The notes: generated from the sequence alone by a model not told the origin. DNA of 41,151 nt from Opitutaceae bacterium (GCA_028280955.1 JANQKU010000007.1:1-41151), one strand, 5' to 3'; shown: positions 7,779-16,791, counted from the first letter of the stretch. Made by a program: numbers and translations.

Positions 7779-9404
7779 CTATTCGGATGAATCTGCTTCG
7801 AGGTAGATATATTTATAAGGATGGTTATCCAGTTTGGTGGGATAATGCCCTTTGACGCTTGGGTGGAGGAGATAAGGCCTGGTGTAGACGTAAATAGGAA
7901 TGATAGGTAGCTCGTCCATGAGAATTTTTTCCATTCTTTGGTAGACTTCATAGCGTTTTGCCTGATCGCTTTGAGCGAGTGCTTCTTCGAGTAGACTGTC
8001 GTATTCCTGGTTGGACCATCCGGTATCATTATTTCCTCCGTCAGTAACAAAAATCTCGAGAAAAACATGAGGGTCGACATAATCGGCGATCCATCCCGCC
8101 CGGCAAATCTGAAATGAGAGGGTGTCTTGAGAATCTAGGTAGACTTTCCATTCCTGATTCACAAGTTCGGCCTGAATATTCAGATTAGTGGACCACATTT
8201 CCTGAATCACTTCGGCAATGATCTTGTGGCTTTCACTCGTATTGTACAAGAGTTCAACGGTGGGAAACCCTTCTCCATTGGGATAGCCTGCTTCGGCCAA
8301 CAGTTTACGAGCTTCGTCACTACCTCCTTTAAGTTGGGCTTTGGGAATGTAGCCTGCGGTATTGGGTGGAGTGAAACTGAGAGCAGATTGTTGGCCGCCT
8401 TTAAGGACATTTGTCACGAGACTGTCTCTATCGATTGCCAAGGCTAATGCCCGGCGGACTTTTGGCTTATCCAGTGGTGGAATGGTGGTATTGATTCGAT
8501 AGAAATAGATTCCCAGATATGGGTCTATATGGAGAAGCTCCGGATGATCCCGGCGATAGACATCTATCTTTGATAGAGGAATTTCGTTGGTTTTATGCAA
8601 TTGACCGGATCGGAACATTCGTTCCTCAGTTTCCTGGCTTTCGATCGGGTAAAAATGGATCTGATGAAGTTTGACTTGATCTCGATCCCAATAAGTAGGG
8701 CTTTTTTCGACGATGATCTTTTGACTGAACTTCCATTCTTTGAGAGTGAAAGGTCCGTTACCGACAAGATTCTCAGGGCGGGTCCACTGGGTCCCTTTTC
8801 GTTCGAGTCCTCCAAATTTTTCAACGGTAGGAATATGGACAGGCCACCAGGAAGGGTGAACCAGAAGGTTGAGAAAAAAAGGAGTCGGTTGTTTTAGCGT
8901 TACCTGAAAGGTATGGGGATCAATTGCTCGGAAACCGACTTGATTAAAGTCGGTGAGTTCTCCCAGATTGTATTCTTTTGCCCCAACGACATAGTGCAGC
9001 ATGTAGGCATATTCAGAGGCAAGCGAAGGAGTTAGCATTCGTTTGTAACTGAGACGAAAGTCTTCCGCGGTGACTGGATCTCCATTGGACCACTTCGCAT
9101 TTTTGTTCAGATGAAAGGTATAAAGAAGTCCATCTTCCGAAATATCCCAATTTTTGGCGACCCCTGGAACGGGGTGAAGATCGACAGGATCTGGGGTGAC
9201 AAGCCCCTCAAATAGCGCCATTAGGATATGATGTTCAGGAACCCCTGTAACGGTATGAGGGTCAAGGTCCTGAGGCTCTGTGCCATTGCCGAGATGGAGT
9301 ATTTGGTCTCTGATGCCAGCTTCGACGTTAGTTGTCCTGTTTTTGCATCCGGTGATAAAAACTGAAAAAAATAGAATTATTGAGAGGGAATAGAGGAATC
9401 TCAT
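7779..9404 (-). CDS. oppA: Oligopeptide-binding lipoprotein, OppA-like (second copy)
   Basis: This is a family-5 solute-binding protein for peptide import. It has a lipoprotein signal peptide, MRFLYSLSIILFFSVFITGC, with the acylated cysteine at residue 20. The mature part shows SBP_bac_5 landmarks: EPQDLDPHTVTG near the start, ALFEGLV, KNAKWSNGDPVTAEDF, the GNGPF segment and KVRRALALAIDR. The 541-residue length is typical. It is a clear paralogue of the protein encoded just upstream (by eye roughly half identical throughout), so the pair came from a tandem duplication that has since diverged. It is probably co-transcribed with oppB and oppC. Confidence 0.93.
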   Translation of the reverse strand: MRFLYSLSIILFFSVFITGCKNRTTNVEAGIRDQILHLGNGTEPQDLDPHTVTGVPEHHILMALFEGLVTPDPVDLHPVPGVAKNWDISEDGLLYTFHLNKNAKWSNGDPVTAEDFRLSYKRMLTPSLASEYAYMLHYVVGAKEYNLGELTDFNQVGFRAIDPHTFQVTLKQPTPFFLNLLVHPSWWPVHIPTVEKFGGLERKGTQWTRPENLVGNGPFTLKEWKFSQKIIVEKSPTYWDRDQVKLHQIHFYPIESQETEERMFRSGQLHKTNEIPLSKIDVYRRDHPELLHIDPYLGIYFYRINTTIPPLDKPKVRRALALAIDRDSLVTNVLKGGQQSALSFTPPNTAGYIPKAQLKGGSDEARKLLAEAGYPNGEGFPTVELLYNTSESHKIIAEVIQEMWSTNLNIQAELVNQEWKVYLDSQDTLSFQICRAGWIADYVDPHVFLEIFVTDGGNNDTGWSNQEYDSLLEEALAQSDQAKRYEVYQRMEKILMDELPIIPIYVYTRPYLLHPSVKGHYPTKLDNHPYKYIYLEADSSE

Positions 9405-9436
9405 GGATAGTTTTGAAGGTGAAAAAAGAGGTGAAA

Positions 9437-11080
9437 TTAAGGATTTTCCAGATAAATTGTTTTGTAAGGATGTTGATCAAGGAGATTAGAATACCATCCT
9501 TTTACCCGTGGGTCTATCAGTCTGATGCTATTGTAGTGATAAATTGGAACGATAGGCGCTTCTTCAAGTAGGATTTTTTCAGCCTGATTAAAAAAATCGA
9601 AGCGTTTTTCAGGATTCTTTTCCAAGGAGGCTAACCGAAGTAGTTTATCATACTCAGTATTTTGCCATCCTGTTTGGTTGTTGCCGCTGGAGGCGGTCCA
9701 GATATCGAGAAAGGAACTTGGATCAACATAGTCGCCAATCCAGGAAGAACGGCAAACTTGGTAGTCCAGTTGCCGGCGGCTATCAAGATAGACTTTTAGT
9801 TCCTGGTTGACCAGACGTGCCTCTATTCCCAGTTCACGATGCCACATCGCTTGGACCACCTCAGCGATAAGTTTATGGTTCTCAGAGGAGTTAAAAAGAA
9901 TTTCGATTGGAGGAAATCCTTTTCCTTCTGGATAACCTGCTTCAGCCAGAAGCTTTCTGGCTTCATCCGGATTGGTCTGTACTTTTGTGGCGGAAGTATA
10001 CCCGGCTGTGAATGGTGGGGTGAAAGCATTGGCAGTTTGTTGGCTCTGGTGGAGGACTTCTTCCACAATTTCTCTGCGATTGATGGCCATAGTAAGGGCT
10101 TTGCGGATACGTGAATCAGCTAGTATGGGGTCTGTCGTATTAAAACGGTAAAAATAGGTGCCTAAATAAGGAGCGATGTTTAAAGCAGGGTTTTTTGTCT
10201 CCAGATAGGTTTTGACCTTGGTGATGGGGAGGGCATCGGTAATGTGAATTTGTCCAGAACGGAAGGCACGTTCTTCGGCATCAACGCTGTCAATGGTATA
10301 GAAGGCAATGCCATTGAGACGAACGGTATCGGCATCCCAATAGAAAGGGTTTCTGGTGACGATCATACGTTGACCGTTAGCTGGTTCTTTAAAGAAAAAG
10401 GGACCATTACCGACGAAGCGCCCGGCACGTGTCCAATCCGAACCACGTTCATCCATGTTTCCGTATTTTTCGATGGTGGGAAGATGAACGGGAAACCATG
10501 CCCAGTGAGTGAGTAGGGTGAGAAAGTAAGGGGCAGGGCTTTTCAGGGTAAGCTCGAGGGTATGCTCATCTGGAATAGAAATTCCTACTTTGGAAAAGTC
10601 TGTTAACTTGCCGGAATGAAAGCTTTCAGCATTTTCCAGAACATGAAGTAAGTATCCATTTGGAGCTGCTAGAGAAGGTGAAAGGATACGCTTAAAAGAA
10701 TTTCTGAAATCGTATGCTGTAAGCGGGCTTCCGTCTGACCATTTGGCATTTTTTCTGAGGAAAAAGGTATAGGTGAGTTGATCTTTTGAAATCTCCCAAC
10801 GTTCAGCGATTCCAGGTTGCGGGGCCAGAGTTTGAGGATGAGGAACGATCAATCCTTCAAAGAGAGCCGAAATCACACTATATTCTGTAACGCCTGTTGC
10901 CAGATGTGGGTCAAGTTGAGGGATATCGGCTCCGATGGCTCTATGCAGGATTTGTTCCTGAACTCCGCGATCAACTGCAGGGATGCGCTTTTGGCAACCG
11001 GTTAACAAAGCAAATCCGGTAGAAAGGCAGAGAAAAGTTGTGAAGAAATTGAAGGCGCGTGGAGGGATGATTGAAATCAT
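9437..11080 (-). CDS. oppA: Oligopeptide-binding lipoprotein, OppA-like (first copy)
   Basis: This is the first of two tandem family-5 solute-binding lipoproteins. The signal peptide ends in the lipobox LLTGC, with the lipidated cysteine at residue 29. Landmarks include IPQLDPHLATGV, ALFEGLI, KNAKWSDGSPLTAYDF, FVGNGPF and RIRKALTMAINR. The 547-residue length is normal. The ATG lies only five bases after the ispF stop, so a transport gene is attached directly to an isoprenoid gene, which is unusual. Thirty-two bases separate it from the second copy. Having two binding proteins before one oppBC pair suggests two peptide preferences sharing one channel. Confidence 0.93.
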   Translation of the reverse strand: MISIIPPRAFNFFTTFLCLSTGFALLTGCQKRIPAVDRGVQEQILHRAIGADIPQLDPHLATGVTEYSVISALFEGLIVPHPQTLAPQPGIAERWEISKDQLTYTFFLRKNAKWSDGSPLTAYDFRNSFKRILSPSLAAPNGYLLHVLENAESFHSGKLTDFSKVGISIPDEHTLELTLKSPAPYFLTLLTHWAWFPVHLPTIEKYGNMDERGSDWTRAGRFVGNGPFFFKEPANGQRMIVTRNPFYWDADTVRLNGIAFYTIDSVDAEERAFRSGQIHITDALPITKVKTYLETKNPALNIAPYLGTYFYRFNTTDPILADSRIRKALTMAINRREIVEEVLHQSQQTANAFTPPFTAGYTSATKVQTNPDEARKLLAEAGYPEGKGFPPIEILFNSSENHKLIAEVVQAMWHRELGIEARLVNQELKVYLDSRRQLDYQVCRSSWIGDYVDPSSFLDIWTASSGNNQTGWQNTEYDKLLRLASLEKNPEKRFDFFNQAEKILLEEAPIVPIYHYNSIRLIDPRVKGWYSNLLDQHPYKTIYLENP

Positions 11081-11085
11081 GAGGG

Positions 11086-11583
11086 CTAAGAGGCTGTGAG
11101 AAGACAGACTGCGTGAGCGGCAATGGCTAGCCCTTGACCGATGTCGTCAATACCTTCGTTGGTAGTGGCTTTTAACCCAATGTTGTCGACGGGCAGTCCT
11201 GTCGAGTTTGCCAGAGTCTGCTTCATAGAGTTAAGATGTTCACCAATTTGTGGTTTTTCGGCGATGAGGCTGGCATCGATGTTGAGGATAGAGTAACCTT
11301 TTTCTTTAATGAGTCTGGTTACTTCCTGAAGAAGTTTTTGGGAATTGATATTTTCGTAGAGTGGATCTGTATTTGAAAAATGGTGACCGATGTCTGGTAG
11401 CCCTGCGGCGCCCAACAGTGCATCACAGATGGCATGGGTAAGACAGTCCGCATCGGAATGACCATCGAGTTCGTATTCAACAGAGAATTCGACGCCGCCC
11501 AAAACGAGTGGCCCGCCGTTTACGATGCGGTGAATGTCATAGCCGTGTCCGATGCGCAGAGAAGATAGATTAGTCGGCTTCAT
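11086..11583 (-). CDS. ispF: 2-C-methyl-D-erythritol 2,4-cyclodiphosphate synthase
   Basis: This enzyme converts CDP-methylerythritol 2-phosphate to the cyclic diphosphate in the MEP isoprenoid pathway, as a cytoplasmic homotrimer with a zinc site. Metal ligands are visible in GHGYDIHRI (D16, H18) and in LDGHSDADCLTHAICDALLG. The C-terminal half has the conserved NIGLKATTNEG segment. The 165-residue length is slightly above the usual 156-160. Its ATG lies inside the last codons of ispD (14-base overlap), pointing to translational coupling. It catalyses the step after IspE, whose gene is about 1.5 kb away on the other strand. Confidence 0.96.
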   Translation of the reverse strand: MKPTNLSSLRIGHGYDIHRIVNGGPLVLGGVEFSVEYELDGHSDADCLTHAICDALLGAAGLPDIGHHFSNTDPLYENINSQKLLQEVTRLIKEKGYSILNIDASLIAEKPQIGEHLNSMKQTLANSTGLPVDNIGLKATTNEGIDDIGQGLAIAAHAVCLLTAS

Positions 11584-12307
11584 GGTTGTTTTGAGTCAGT
11601 TTGTTGGACAAAAGAAATTCGATATAAGGAATGTCTTTGGGTGAAGTCAGTTTTGGATTGGGTCGGAGATTTTCCAAAAGAGTTATTTTTTGTCCGAGGT
11701 GTTCTAAAGCAGAGGCATCGTCTGTGATGGGTATGTTTTTTTTAGTAATATGGCGATAAGCCTTTAAAATACTATCTCTTCTAAAAACTTGAGGAGTTTC
11801 CATGGCCCAAAGGCAATTTCGATCAAGAGTTCGTAGCTTCCTTTGGACCGTTGACGATTCTACGGTAAGGTCCTGTTTGATGGTATCTGTGATTTTGTGG
11901 ACCAGACATACGGATTGGTTTTCGATGACATTTTGGTGCAGTTTTTGTATGGTTTCTTGGTCGATAAGAGGTCGGGCGCAGTCGTGAATGAAAACGTAAT
12001 CGATTTCTTCCGGTGTTGCTTCGAGCGCGTTGAGCACAGAATATTGTCTCTCTGTCCCTCCCTGAACCCAGATCGTCGAAACCTTTTTTGGGTTATTTTC
12101 AACGAGTATTTGGTGAAGAGTCGTTTTTTGAGTTTCATCTCGAAAAACAACGATCAAATGAGAAATAAGGCCGCTTTTTAAAAATGCATTGAGAGAGAAA
12201 CTAAAAACGGATTGCCCATTGAGATGGACGAGAATTTTGTCTTTGAGATGTCCCTCCATGCGGGAACCACGCCCGGCGGCCAGGAGAATAACAGCGTTCA
12301 ATGACAT
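11570..12307 (-). CDS. ispD: 2-C-methyl-D-erythritol 4-phosphate cytidylyltransferase
   Basis: This is the MEP pathway enzyme that joins CTP to methylerythritol 4-phosphate. The N-terminal nucleotide-binding loop reads ILLAAGRGSRMEGHLKDKI; the usual PKQ of this loop is altered here, but the lysine remains. Other family signatures are VFIHDCARPLI and TDDASALEH, and the C-terminal segment LTSPKDI, which binds the nucleotide or substrate. The 245-residue length is typical. The gene starts 10 bases after pyrF and overlaps ispF by 14 bases. The order pyrF-ispD-ispF is compact and almost certainly one transcript. Confidence 0.95.
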   Translation of the reverse strand: MSLNAVILLAAGRGSRMEGHLKDKILVHLNGQSVFSFSLNAFLKSGLISHLIVVFRDETQKTTLHQILVENNPKKVSTIWVQGGTERQYSVLNALEATPEEIDYVFIHDCARPLIDQETIQKLHQNVIENQSVCLVHKITDTIKQDLTVESSTVQRKLRTLDRNCLWAMETPQVFRRDSILKAYRHITKKNIPITDDASALEHLGQKITLLENLRPNPKLTSPKDIPYIEFLLSNKLTQNNHEAD

Positions 12308-12317
12308 TTTGATGTTT

Positions 12318-13016
12318 TTAGCGGATAGATTCGAGGTCTGCCAGAATTAAGTTGGCTGCTTCGGCCGGGTTCGATGCCTCGAGAATGGGCCGCCCGACGA
12401 CAATATAATTAGCTCCGTTCTTTGCGGCTTCATCCGGTGTCATGATGCGTTTTTGGTCACCGGCTGAAATACCTGACGGACGAATACCCGGCGTCACAAT
12501 TTGGATAGACGACCCAAGGTTTTCTCTAAGGAGTGAAATTTCATGGGGTGAACAGACGAGTCCTTGAATGCCGGAGTTTTCGGCGAGTTTTCCAAGTCTG
12601 AGCACCTGATCGGATGAGGAAAAATTGACACCTGTTTCCAGGAGACTTTTTTCATCCATGGAGGTGAGGACGGTTACTCCCAGTAGAAGTAGGTCTGGTT
12701 TTGTTTCCAACCGCACTTTATTTGCCCATTGAAGCATTTCAGCGCCACCTGATGTGTGGAGAGTAAGCATGGAAATAGGCAAGGTGGAAAGGGATTCAAC
12801 AGCTTTGGCAACAGTATTGGGAATATCATGAAGTTTCAGATCGAGAAAGATCTGGTAGCCCATATCGGCGACTTCTTTTACCAGGTCAGGCCCATAGCGG
12901 GTAAACATCTGGAGTCCAATCTTTACCCAACGAACGGATGATCCGACTTGATGAAGAATGTTTTTCATTGCATCGCGCGTTGGTAGGTCGAGAACCAGAA
13001 TAAGATCGCATTTCAT
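12318..13016 (-). CDS. pyrF: Orotidine 5'-phosphate decarboxylase
   Basis: This enzyme catalyses the last step of UMP synthesis, decarboxylating OMP in the cytoplasm. The catalytic Lys-Asp-Lys-Asp set is all present: K32 in VKIG, then D59, K61 and D64 in FLDLKLHDIPNT. The phosphate-binding end is seen in VTPGIRPSG and NYIVVGRPI. The 232-residue length is standard for the short bacterial type. It is the first gene of the minus-strand run and is divergent from ispE across 78 bases. Its ATG at 13016 is preceded by an out-of-frame ATG at 13020. Confidence 0.96.
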   Translation of the reverse strand: MKCDLILVLDLPTRDAMKNILHQVGSSVRWVKIGLQMFTRYGPDLVKEVADMGYQIFLDLKLHDIPNTVAKAVESLSTLPISMLTLHTSGGAEMLQWANKVRLETKPDLLLLGVTVLTSMDEKSLLETGVNFSSSDQVLRLGKLAENSGIQGLVCSPHEISLLRENLGSSIQIVTPGIRPSGISAGDQKRIMTPDEAAKNGANYIVVGRPILEASNPAEAANLILADLESIR

Positions 13017-13094
13017 ACATTAGGTTCTAGGAAAGGGATTCTCATCAGGCACGACAAAACTGAAAATAATTCACAAGTTTCCCCTATTGTATCT

Positions 13095-13982
13095 ATGAGC
13101 ACGGTTGCTGTCTTCAGTCCTGCAAAAATAAATCTTTATCTAGCGGTCATAAATCGTCGAAAAGATGGTTTTCATGAAATTGTGTCACTGGTAGTGCCGG
13201 TTTGTTTTGGGGATTCTCTCTGGATTTCTCTAGAGGGTAATCAAGGGAAAATTTCACTGGATTGTGATATGGCTGAAATTCCGATGAACAGGGAAAACCT
13301 TGTTTGGAAGGCAGTAGAGTTACTTCGGGAGGTCCATCCTTTTAGGGAAAACGTCCATATTTCGCTAAAGAAAAGGGTGCCGGTTGGAGCGGGGCTAGGT
13401 GGTGGGAGCAGTAATGCTGTGGCTGTTTTGCGGGGACTTAATCAATTGCAGGGAAATCCGTTGAATAAGGAAGTTCTTGCCGTTCTGGCGAGTCGGCTTG
13501 GGTCTGATTGTCCTTTGTTTTTAAGAGATGGGCCCAGTTTGATACGTGGGAGAGGAGAGATCATCGATGAACTGGATGAATCCCTTTTGTCTAGATTGAG
13601 AGGGCGTAAGGTTTTGTTGTTCAAACCGGGATTTTCAGTATCGACTGCATGGGCTTATCAAAAGTTGGCCTCCTCAGGTGGAGAAGCATACATCGGGGAA
13701 GAGGTTGTGGAAGAAAAGTTCGCGGCTTATCGAAAGGGAGATCTTTCTTTGGAGGAACTAATGACCAATAGTTTTCAATCGATTGTAGGAAAGAAGTTTC
13801 CGGCGATTCCGTTATTACTGGAACAATTGAAAAATCGGTTTGAAATTCCTGTTTTGATGTCGGGCAGTGGAAGTGCCTGTTTTGCTCTGCTTGAAGAGCG
13901 AAATCAGGTCGAGGAACTTGAAAACACAATTAAAGCCGCATGGGGTCTCGGTACCTTTCTCGAAGAAACAACTTTGCTCTAG
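13095..13982 (+). CDS. ispE: 4-diphosphocytidyl-2-C-methyl-D-erythritol kinase
   Basis: This is a GHMP-superfamily kinase that phosphorylates CDP-methylerythritol, linking the IspD and IspF steps. Active-site Lys11 lies in SPAKINLYL. The ATP loop is PVGAGLGGGSSNA (residues 96-108) and the catalytic Asp138 is in GSDCPLF. The third GHMP motif is MSGSGSACFALL near residue 255. The 295-residue length is normal. It is divergent from pyrF-ispD-ispF, so three MEP genes sit together but on two transcripts. The ATG has no Shine-Dalgarno sequence. Confidence 0.96.
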   Translation: MSTVAVFSPAKINLYLAVINRRKDGFHEIVSLVVPVCFGDSLWISLEGNQGKISLDCDMAEIPMNRENLVWKAVELLREVHPFRENVHISLKKRVPVGAGLGGGSSNAVAVLRGLNQLQGNPLNKEVLAVLASRLGSDCPLFLRDGPSLIRGRGEIIDELDESLLSRLRGRKVLLFKPGFSVSTAWAYQKLASSGGEAYIGEEVVEEKFAAYRKGDLSLEELMTNSFQSIVGKKFPAIPLLLEQLKNRFEIPVLMSGSGSACFALLEERNQVEELENTIKAAWGLGTFLEETTLL

Positions 13983-14055
13983 CTGCTAGATGATTCCACT
14001 TGTGCTTGGAAGTAATCGACTTACGATTCGTTATTTAGCCTGATTTTAACTCAAA

Positions 14056-15822
14056 ATGGACACGGAAAATGGAGAAGAGGTTTTCCAGGGGATAGCGGCA
14101 TCCCCTGGTATTTCCTATGGGCAGATCTTTCTTATCAAGCAGATAGAAATCGAAGTTCCCAGCTATCAGATCGATTTATCGAGGAAAGATGAAGAGGTTC
14201 AGCGTTTTGAGCAGGTTCTGTTAACGACTCGCCAACAAATAACAAAGATTCAGCAGGAAATTGCGACGAATCTTAGTGAAGATGAGGCCCGTATTTTTGA
14301 TGCACATTTACTAGTTCTTGAAGACCAAGTTCTTATAGAGGAATCCATTCGTGAAATGGAGAAGACGGGACTTAACATCGAGGCCGCTTTTTATGCGGTT
14401 GGTCAACGGTATATCACTGCTTTTGATCAGATAGATGATGAGTATTTGCGGGAAAGAGCCAGTGATATTCGTGATGTTGTTCGGCGGGTTGTGCATAATT
14501 TTGCCGGTCGAAATCAAGAGAATATAATCCAGTTGTTGGAGGAGAGAATTCTGGTTTCTCATGATATCTCTCCTTCAGATTCTGCGACAATTGATCATAG
14601 CAAGATCCTTGGCATTGTGACGGATCTTGGTAGCAAAACCAGCCATGCTGTTATCGTGGCCCGTTCGATGAAGATACCGGCTGTTGTTGGATTAAGGGAT
14701 GCCACCAGTCGACTTCAGAGTGGTGACTGGGTGCTTATCGATGGTTATGAGGGTCTCGTTATTGTGCGACCGTCTGAAGATACTCTGAATCTCTACGGGA
14801 AGCTGGAACTGGAGCATAAGAGTTTTGAAAAGAAGTTGCTTACAGGTGCTCAATTGCCTTCAGAGACCCAGGATGGTAAGAAGATCAAATTGCTGGCCAA
14901 TATTGAAAGCGCTGATGAAGCGATGGCTGCACAGGAAACGGGAGCGGATGGCGTCGGATTATTTCGAACGGAATTTTTATTTTTGGGCGCATCTGGATTT
15001 CCGGATGAAGATGAACAATTCCTTGCTTATAAGAGGGTTGCTGAGATTTTTAAGTCTCAACCTGTTATTATTCGAACTTTGGATTTAGGAGGAGATAAAT
15101 CGTCGGCAAACCTGACTTACTTCCCTGAACAGGAGTCCAATCCCTTTCTAGGCTTCCGGGCTATTCGGTTTTGTTTGAAGCATACAGATGTTTTCAAAAG
15201 TCAATTACGTGCCGTTTTAAGAGCGAGTGTCTTTGGAAATATTAAGGTGATGTATCCGATGATCAGTGGGCCTGAAGAGCTCATTCATGCCAACGCTCTA
15301 TTGGACGAAGCAAAAGAAGAGCTGAGAGAGAGAGGTGAAACCTTTGATGAGGAGATGAGTGTTGGGAGCATGATAGAAATTCCGAGTGCTGCTGTCATTG
15401 GCGATCTCCTCGCAAAGGAGTGCGATTTTTTCAGTATCGGCACAAATGATTTGATACAGTATCTTATTGCCATTGATCGTCTCAATGATCGGATTGCACA
15501 TCTCTATGAACCGACTCATTTAGGTGTTCTGAGAACCATAAAATCGATTATTGATACGGGTCATGCCCATAAGATCCAGGTAGGTGTATGCGGAGAGATG
15601 GCCGGTGATCCCATTCTGGTCCCGCTTTTGATTGGTCTGGGAGCCGACGAATTAAGTGTTTCGCCTTCGGGTATTCCCGCGGTTAAGTACCTTATCCAGA
15701 ATATGAAGTTTTCCGAGACCGTTAAATTAGCCGAATCCGCGTTGGCTTGTCATGATGCGAAGGGAATCTACGCGCAGGCGAAGGATTTCTACGAACAGCA
15801 TATGGGCAATGCGAACAGTTAG
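14056..15822 (+). CDS. ptsI: Phosphoenolpyruvate-protein phosphotransferase (PTS enzyme I)
   Basis: Enzyme I takes phosphate from PEP and passes it to HPr. The phosphorylated histidine is H197 in LGSKTSHAVIVARSM. The PEP-binding barrel shows FRTEFLFLG, IIRTLDLGGDKS, NPFLGFRAIRFCL and the catalytic-cysteine segment VCGEMAGDP. The 588-residue length is typical of full enzyme I. No ptsH or sugar-specific EII gene is found in the window. Many Verrucomicrobiota keep PTS pieces for regulation, so a regulatory role is possible. The gene is convergent with the ArsR-methyltransferase gene, with a three-base gap. Confidence 0.95.
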   Translation: MDTENGEEVFQGIAASPGISYGQIFLIKQIEIEVPSYQIDLSRKDEEVQRFEQVLLTTRQQITKIQQEIATNLSEDEARIFDAHLLVLEDQVLIEESIREMEKTGLNIEAAFYAVGQRYITAFDQIDDEYLRERASDIRDVVRRVVHNFAGRNQENIIQLLEERILVSHDISPSDSATIDHSKILGIVTDLGSKTSHAVIVARSMKIPAVVGLRDATSRLQSGDWVLIDGYEGLVIVRPSEDTLNLYGKLELEHKSFEKKLLTGAQLPSETQDGKKIKLLANIESADEAMAAQETGADGVGLFRTEFLFLGASGFPDEDEQFLAYKRVAEIFKSQPVIIRTLDLGGDKSSANLTYFPEQESNPFLGFRAIRFCLKHTDVFKSQLRAVLRASVFGNIKVMYPMISGPEELIHANALLDEAKEELRERGETFDEEMSVGSMIEIPSAAVIGDLLAKECDFFSIGTNDLIQYLIAIDRLNDRIAHLYEPTHLGVLRTIKSIIDTGHAHKIQVGVCGEMAGDPILVPLLIGLGADELSVSPSGIPAVKYLIQNMKFSETVKLAESALACHDAKGIYAQAKDFYEQHMGNANS

Positions 15823-15842
15823 AGATTAAGCGACTGTTTTTA
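15814..15842 (+). terminator. Possible weak terminator for ptsI
   Basis: AACAGT (15814-15819) and ACTGTT (15833-15838) form a six-base stem around a 13-base loop, followed by a run of T (15837-15841). The stem starts inside the last codons of ptsI and the T-run lies in the convergent gene. The stem is short, so the call is tentative. Confidence 0.3.
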
Positions 15843-16767
15843 CGCCTATTGCCAGGAGTGTTTCAAAATAAGGTTCTCTGGTTTCTTTGGAAACTGTGGT
15901 GACTTCAACATTTTGAAAGTTTCCGGTTTTGAGGAAATTATGAAGGGTATTTTCTTTGAAGCCGAGCCAACGATCGGCGTAAAGTTCGTGTGCCCTTTCG
16001 AAAGTATGTTCCTTAAGATCGAGAATAACGATTTGCCCATCAGGCTTTAAGATTCGATAGGCCTCATTAATGGCAATCTGTGGATGGGCGGCGTGATGAA
16101 GGGCTTGGCTGAGGAGGGCTAAATCAACGCAGTTGTTTGGGAGAGGAACTTTTTCAATATCTCCAAGTTTATAGCTGAGGTTCGAGAGGTTATTTTTCTT
16201 GGCGAGCTCTTCACCAACTTCAACCATTCTGGGAGAACTATCTATGCAGTAAACGGTTTCGGCTCTTCGAGCCATGAGTTGAGAAATGAGACCTTCTCCG
16301 GCTCCAAGGTCTGCAACCGTTATTTTGGGAAAGAGGTTGAGGAGGAAATAACCAATGGCTTCCCATGATCGACCTGGGCAGTGATGTTTACCAAGTCTTC
16401 CTGCGATAAGATTGAAGTATTGTTCTGCGACTTGACGTCGCTTTGTGAGAACCCGCTCAAGGCTACTTTTATCTTCGTCGAATTCAGGGGTTTGGGAGAC
16501 AGATGATTGAGCTGCAGTGAGAAGAGCTTTCTCGTTCTCCCCAAGAGAGGGACTTAGAGAGTAGAATGACTTTTTTCCTTCTCGACGGTCGATTACTAGT
16601 CCAGCTTTTCTCAGGAGAGCCAGTTGAGATGATATTCTAGATTGAGCCATCCCTAGAATTTCCTGAAGTTCTGCCACTGAAAGCTCTTCAATCCTTACTA
16701 AGGAAAGTAATCTAAGCCGAGTCGGATCAGAAAGTAGTTTGAGGATTTCCCAAGGCTGTTTCAACAA
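15826..16767 (-). CDS. ArsR-type regulator fused to a SAM methyltransferase
   Basis: This is a two-domain protein. Residues 1-75 are an ArsR-like winged helix (LLSDPTRLRLLSLV, then the recognition region VAELQEILGMAQSRISSQLALLRKAGLV). Residues about 110-310 are a class I SAM methyltransferase with motif I ADLGAGEGLISQLMA, an acidic CIDSSPRMVEVG strand and ALLSQALHHA. The methyl acceptor is unknown. No metal-binding CxC of classic ArsR sensors is seen in the DNA-binding part. Translation must begin at one of two tandem TTG codons, because an in-frame stop lies six codons upstream and no ATG exists early in the domain. Such fusions occur widely in bacteria, often near methionine or SAM metabolism, which is not evident here. 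Confidence 0.85.
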   Translation of the reverse strand: MLKQPWEILKLLSDPTRLRLLSLVRIEELSVAELQEILGMAQSRISSQLALLRKAGLVIDRREGKKSFYSLSPSLGENEKALLTAAQSSVSQTPEFDEDKSSLERVLTKRRQVAEQYFNLIAGRLGKHHCPGRSWEAIGYFLLNLFPKITVADLGAGEGLISQLMARRAETVYCIDSSPRMVEVGEELAKKNNLSNLSYKLGDIEKVPLPNNCVDLALLSQALHHAAHPQIAINEAYRILKPDGQIVILDLKEHTFERAHELYADRWLGFKENTLHNFLKTGNFQNVEVTTVSKETREPYFETLLAIGVKTVA

Positions 16768-16791
16768 GGAGGTGGAAGGGTTTTAGTGAAA

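Noticed and set aside
7730-8080. 116-residue minus-strand ORF overlapping the end of oppA
   Set aside because: It is an alternative frame of the second oppA; the main frame carries the conserved C-terminus of the binding protein.
16766-16775. Strong Shine-Dalgarno string AAGGAGGTGG on the plus strand
   Set aside because: The only nearby start downstream is a GTG that reads five codons before a stop; the string is antisense to the ArsR-methyltransferase leader and is taken as chance.
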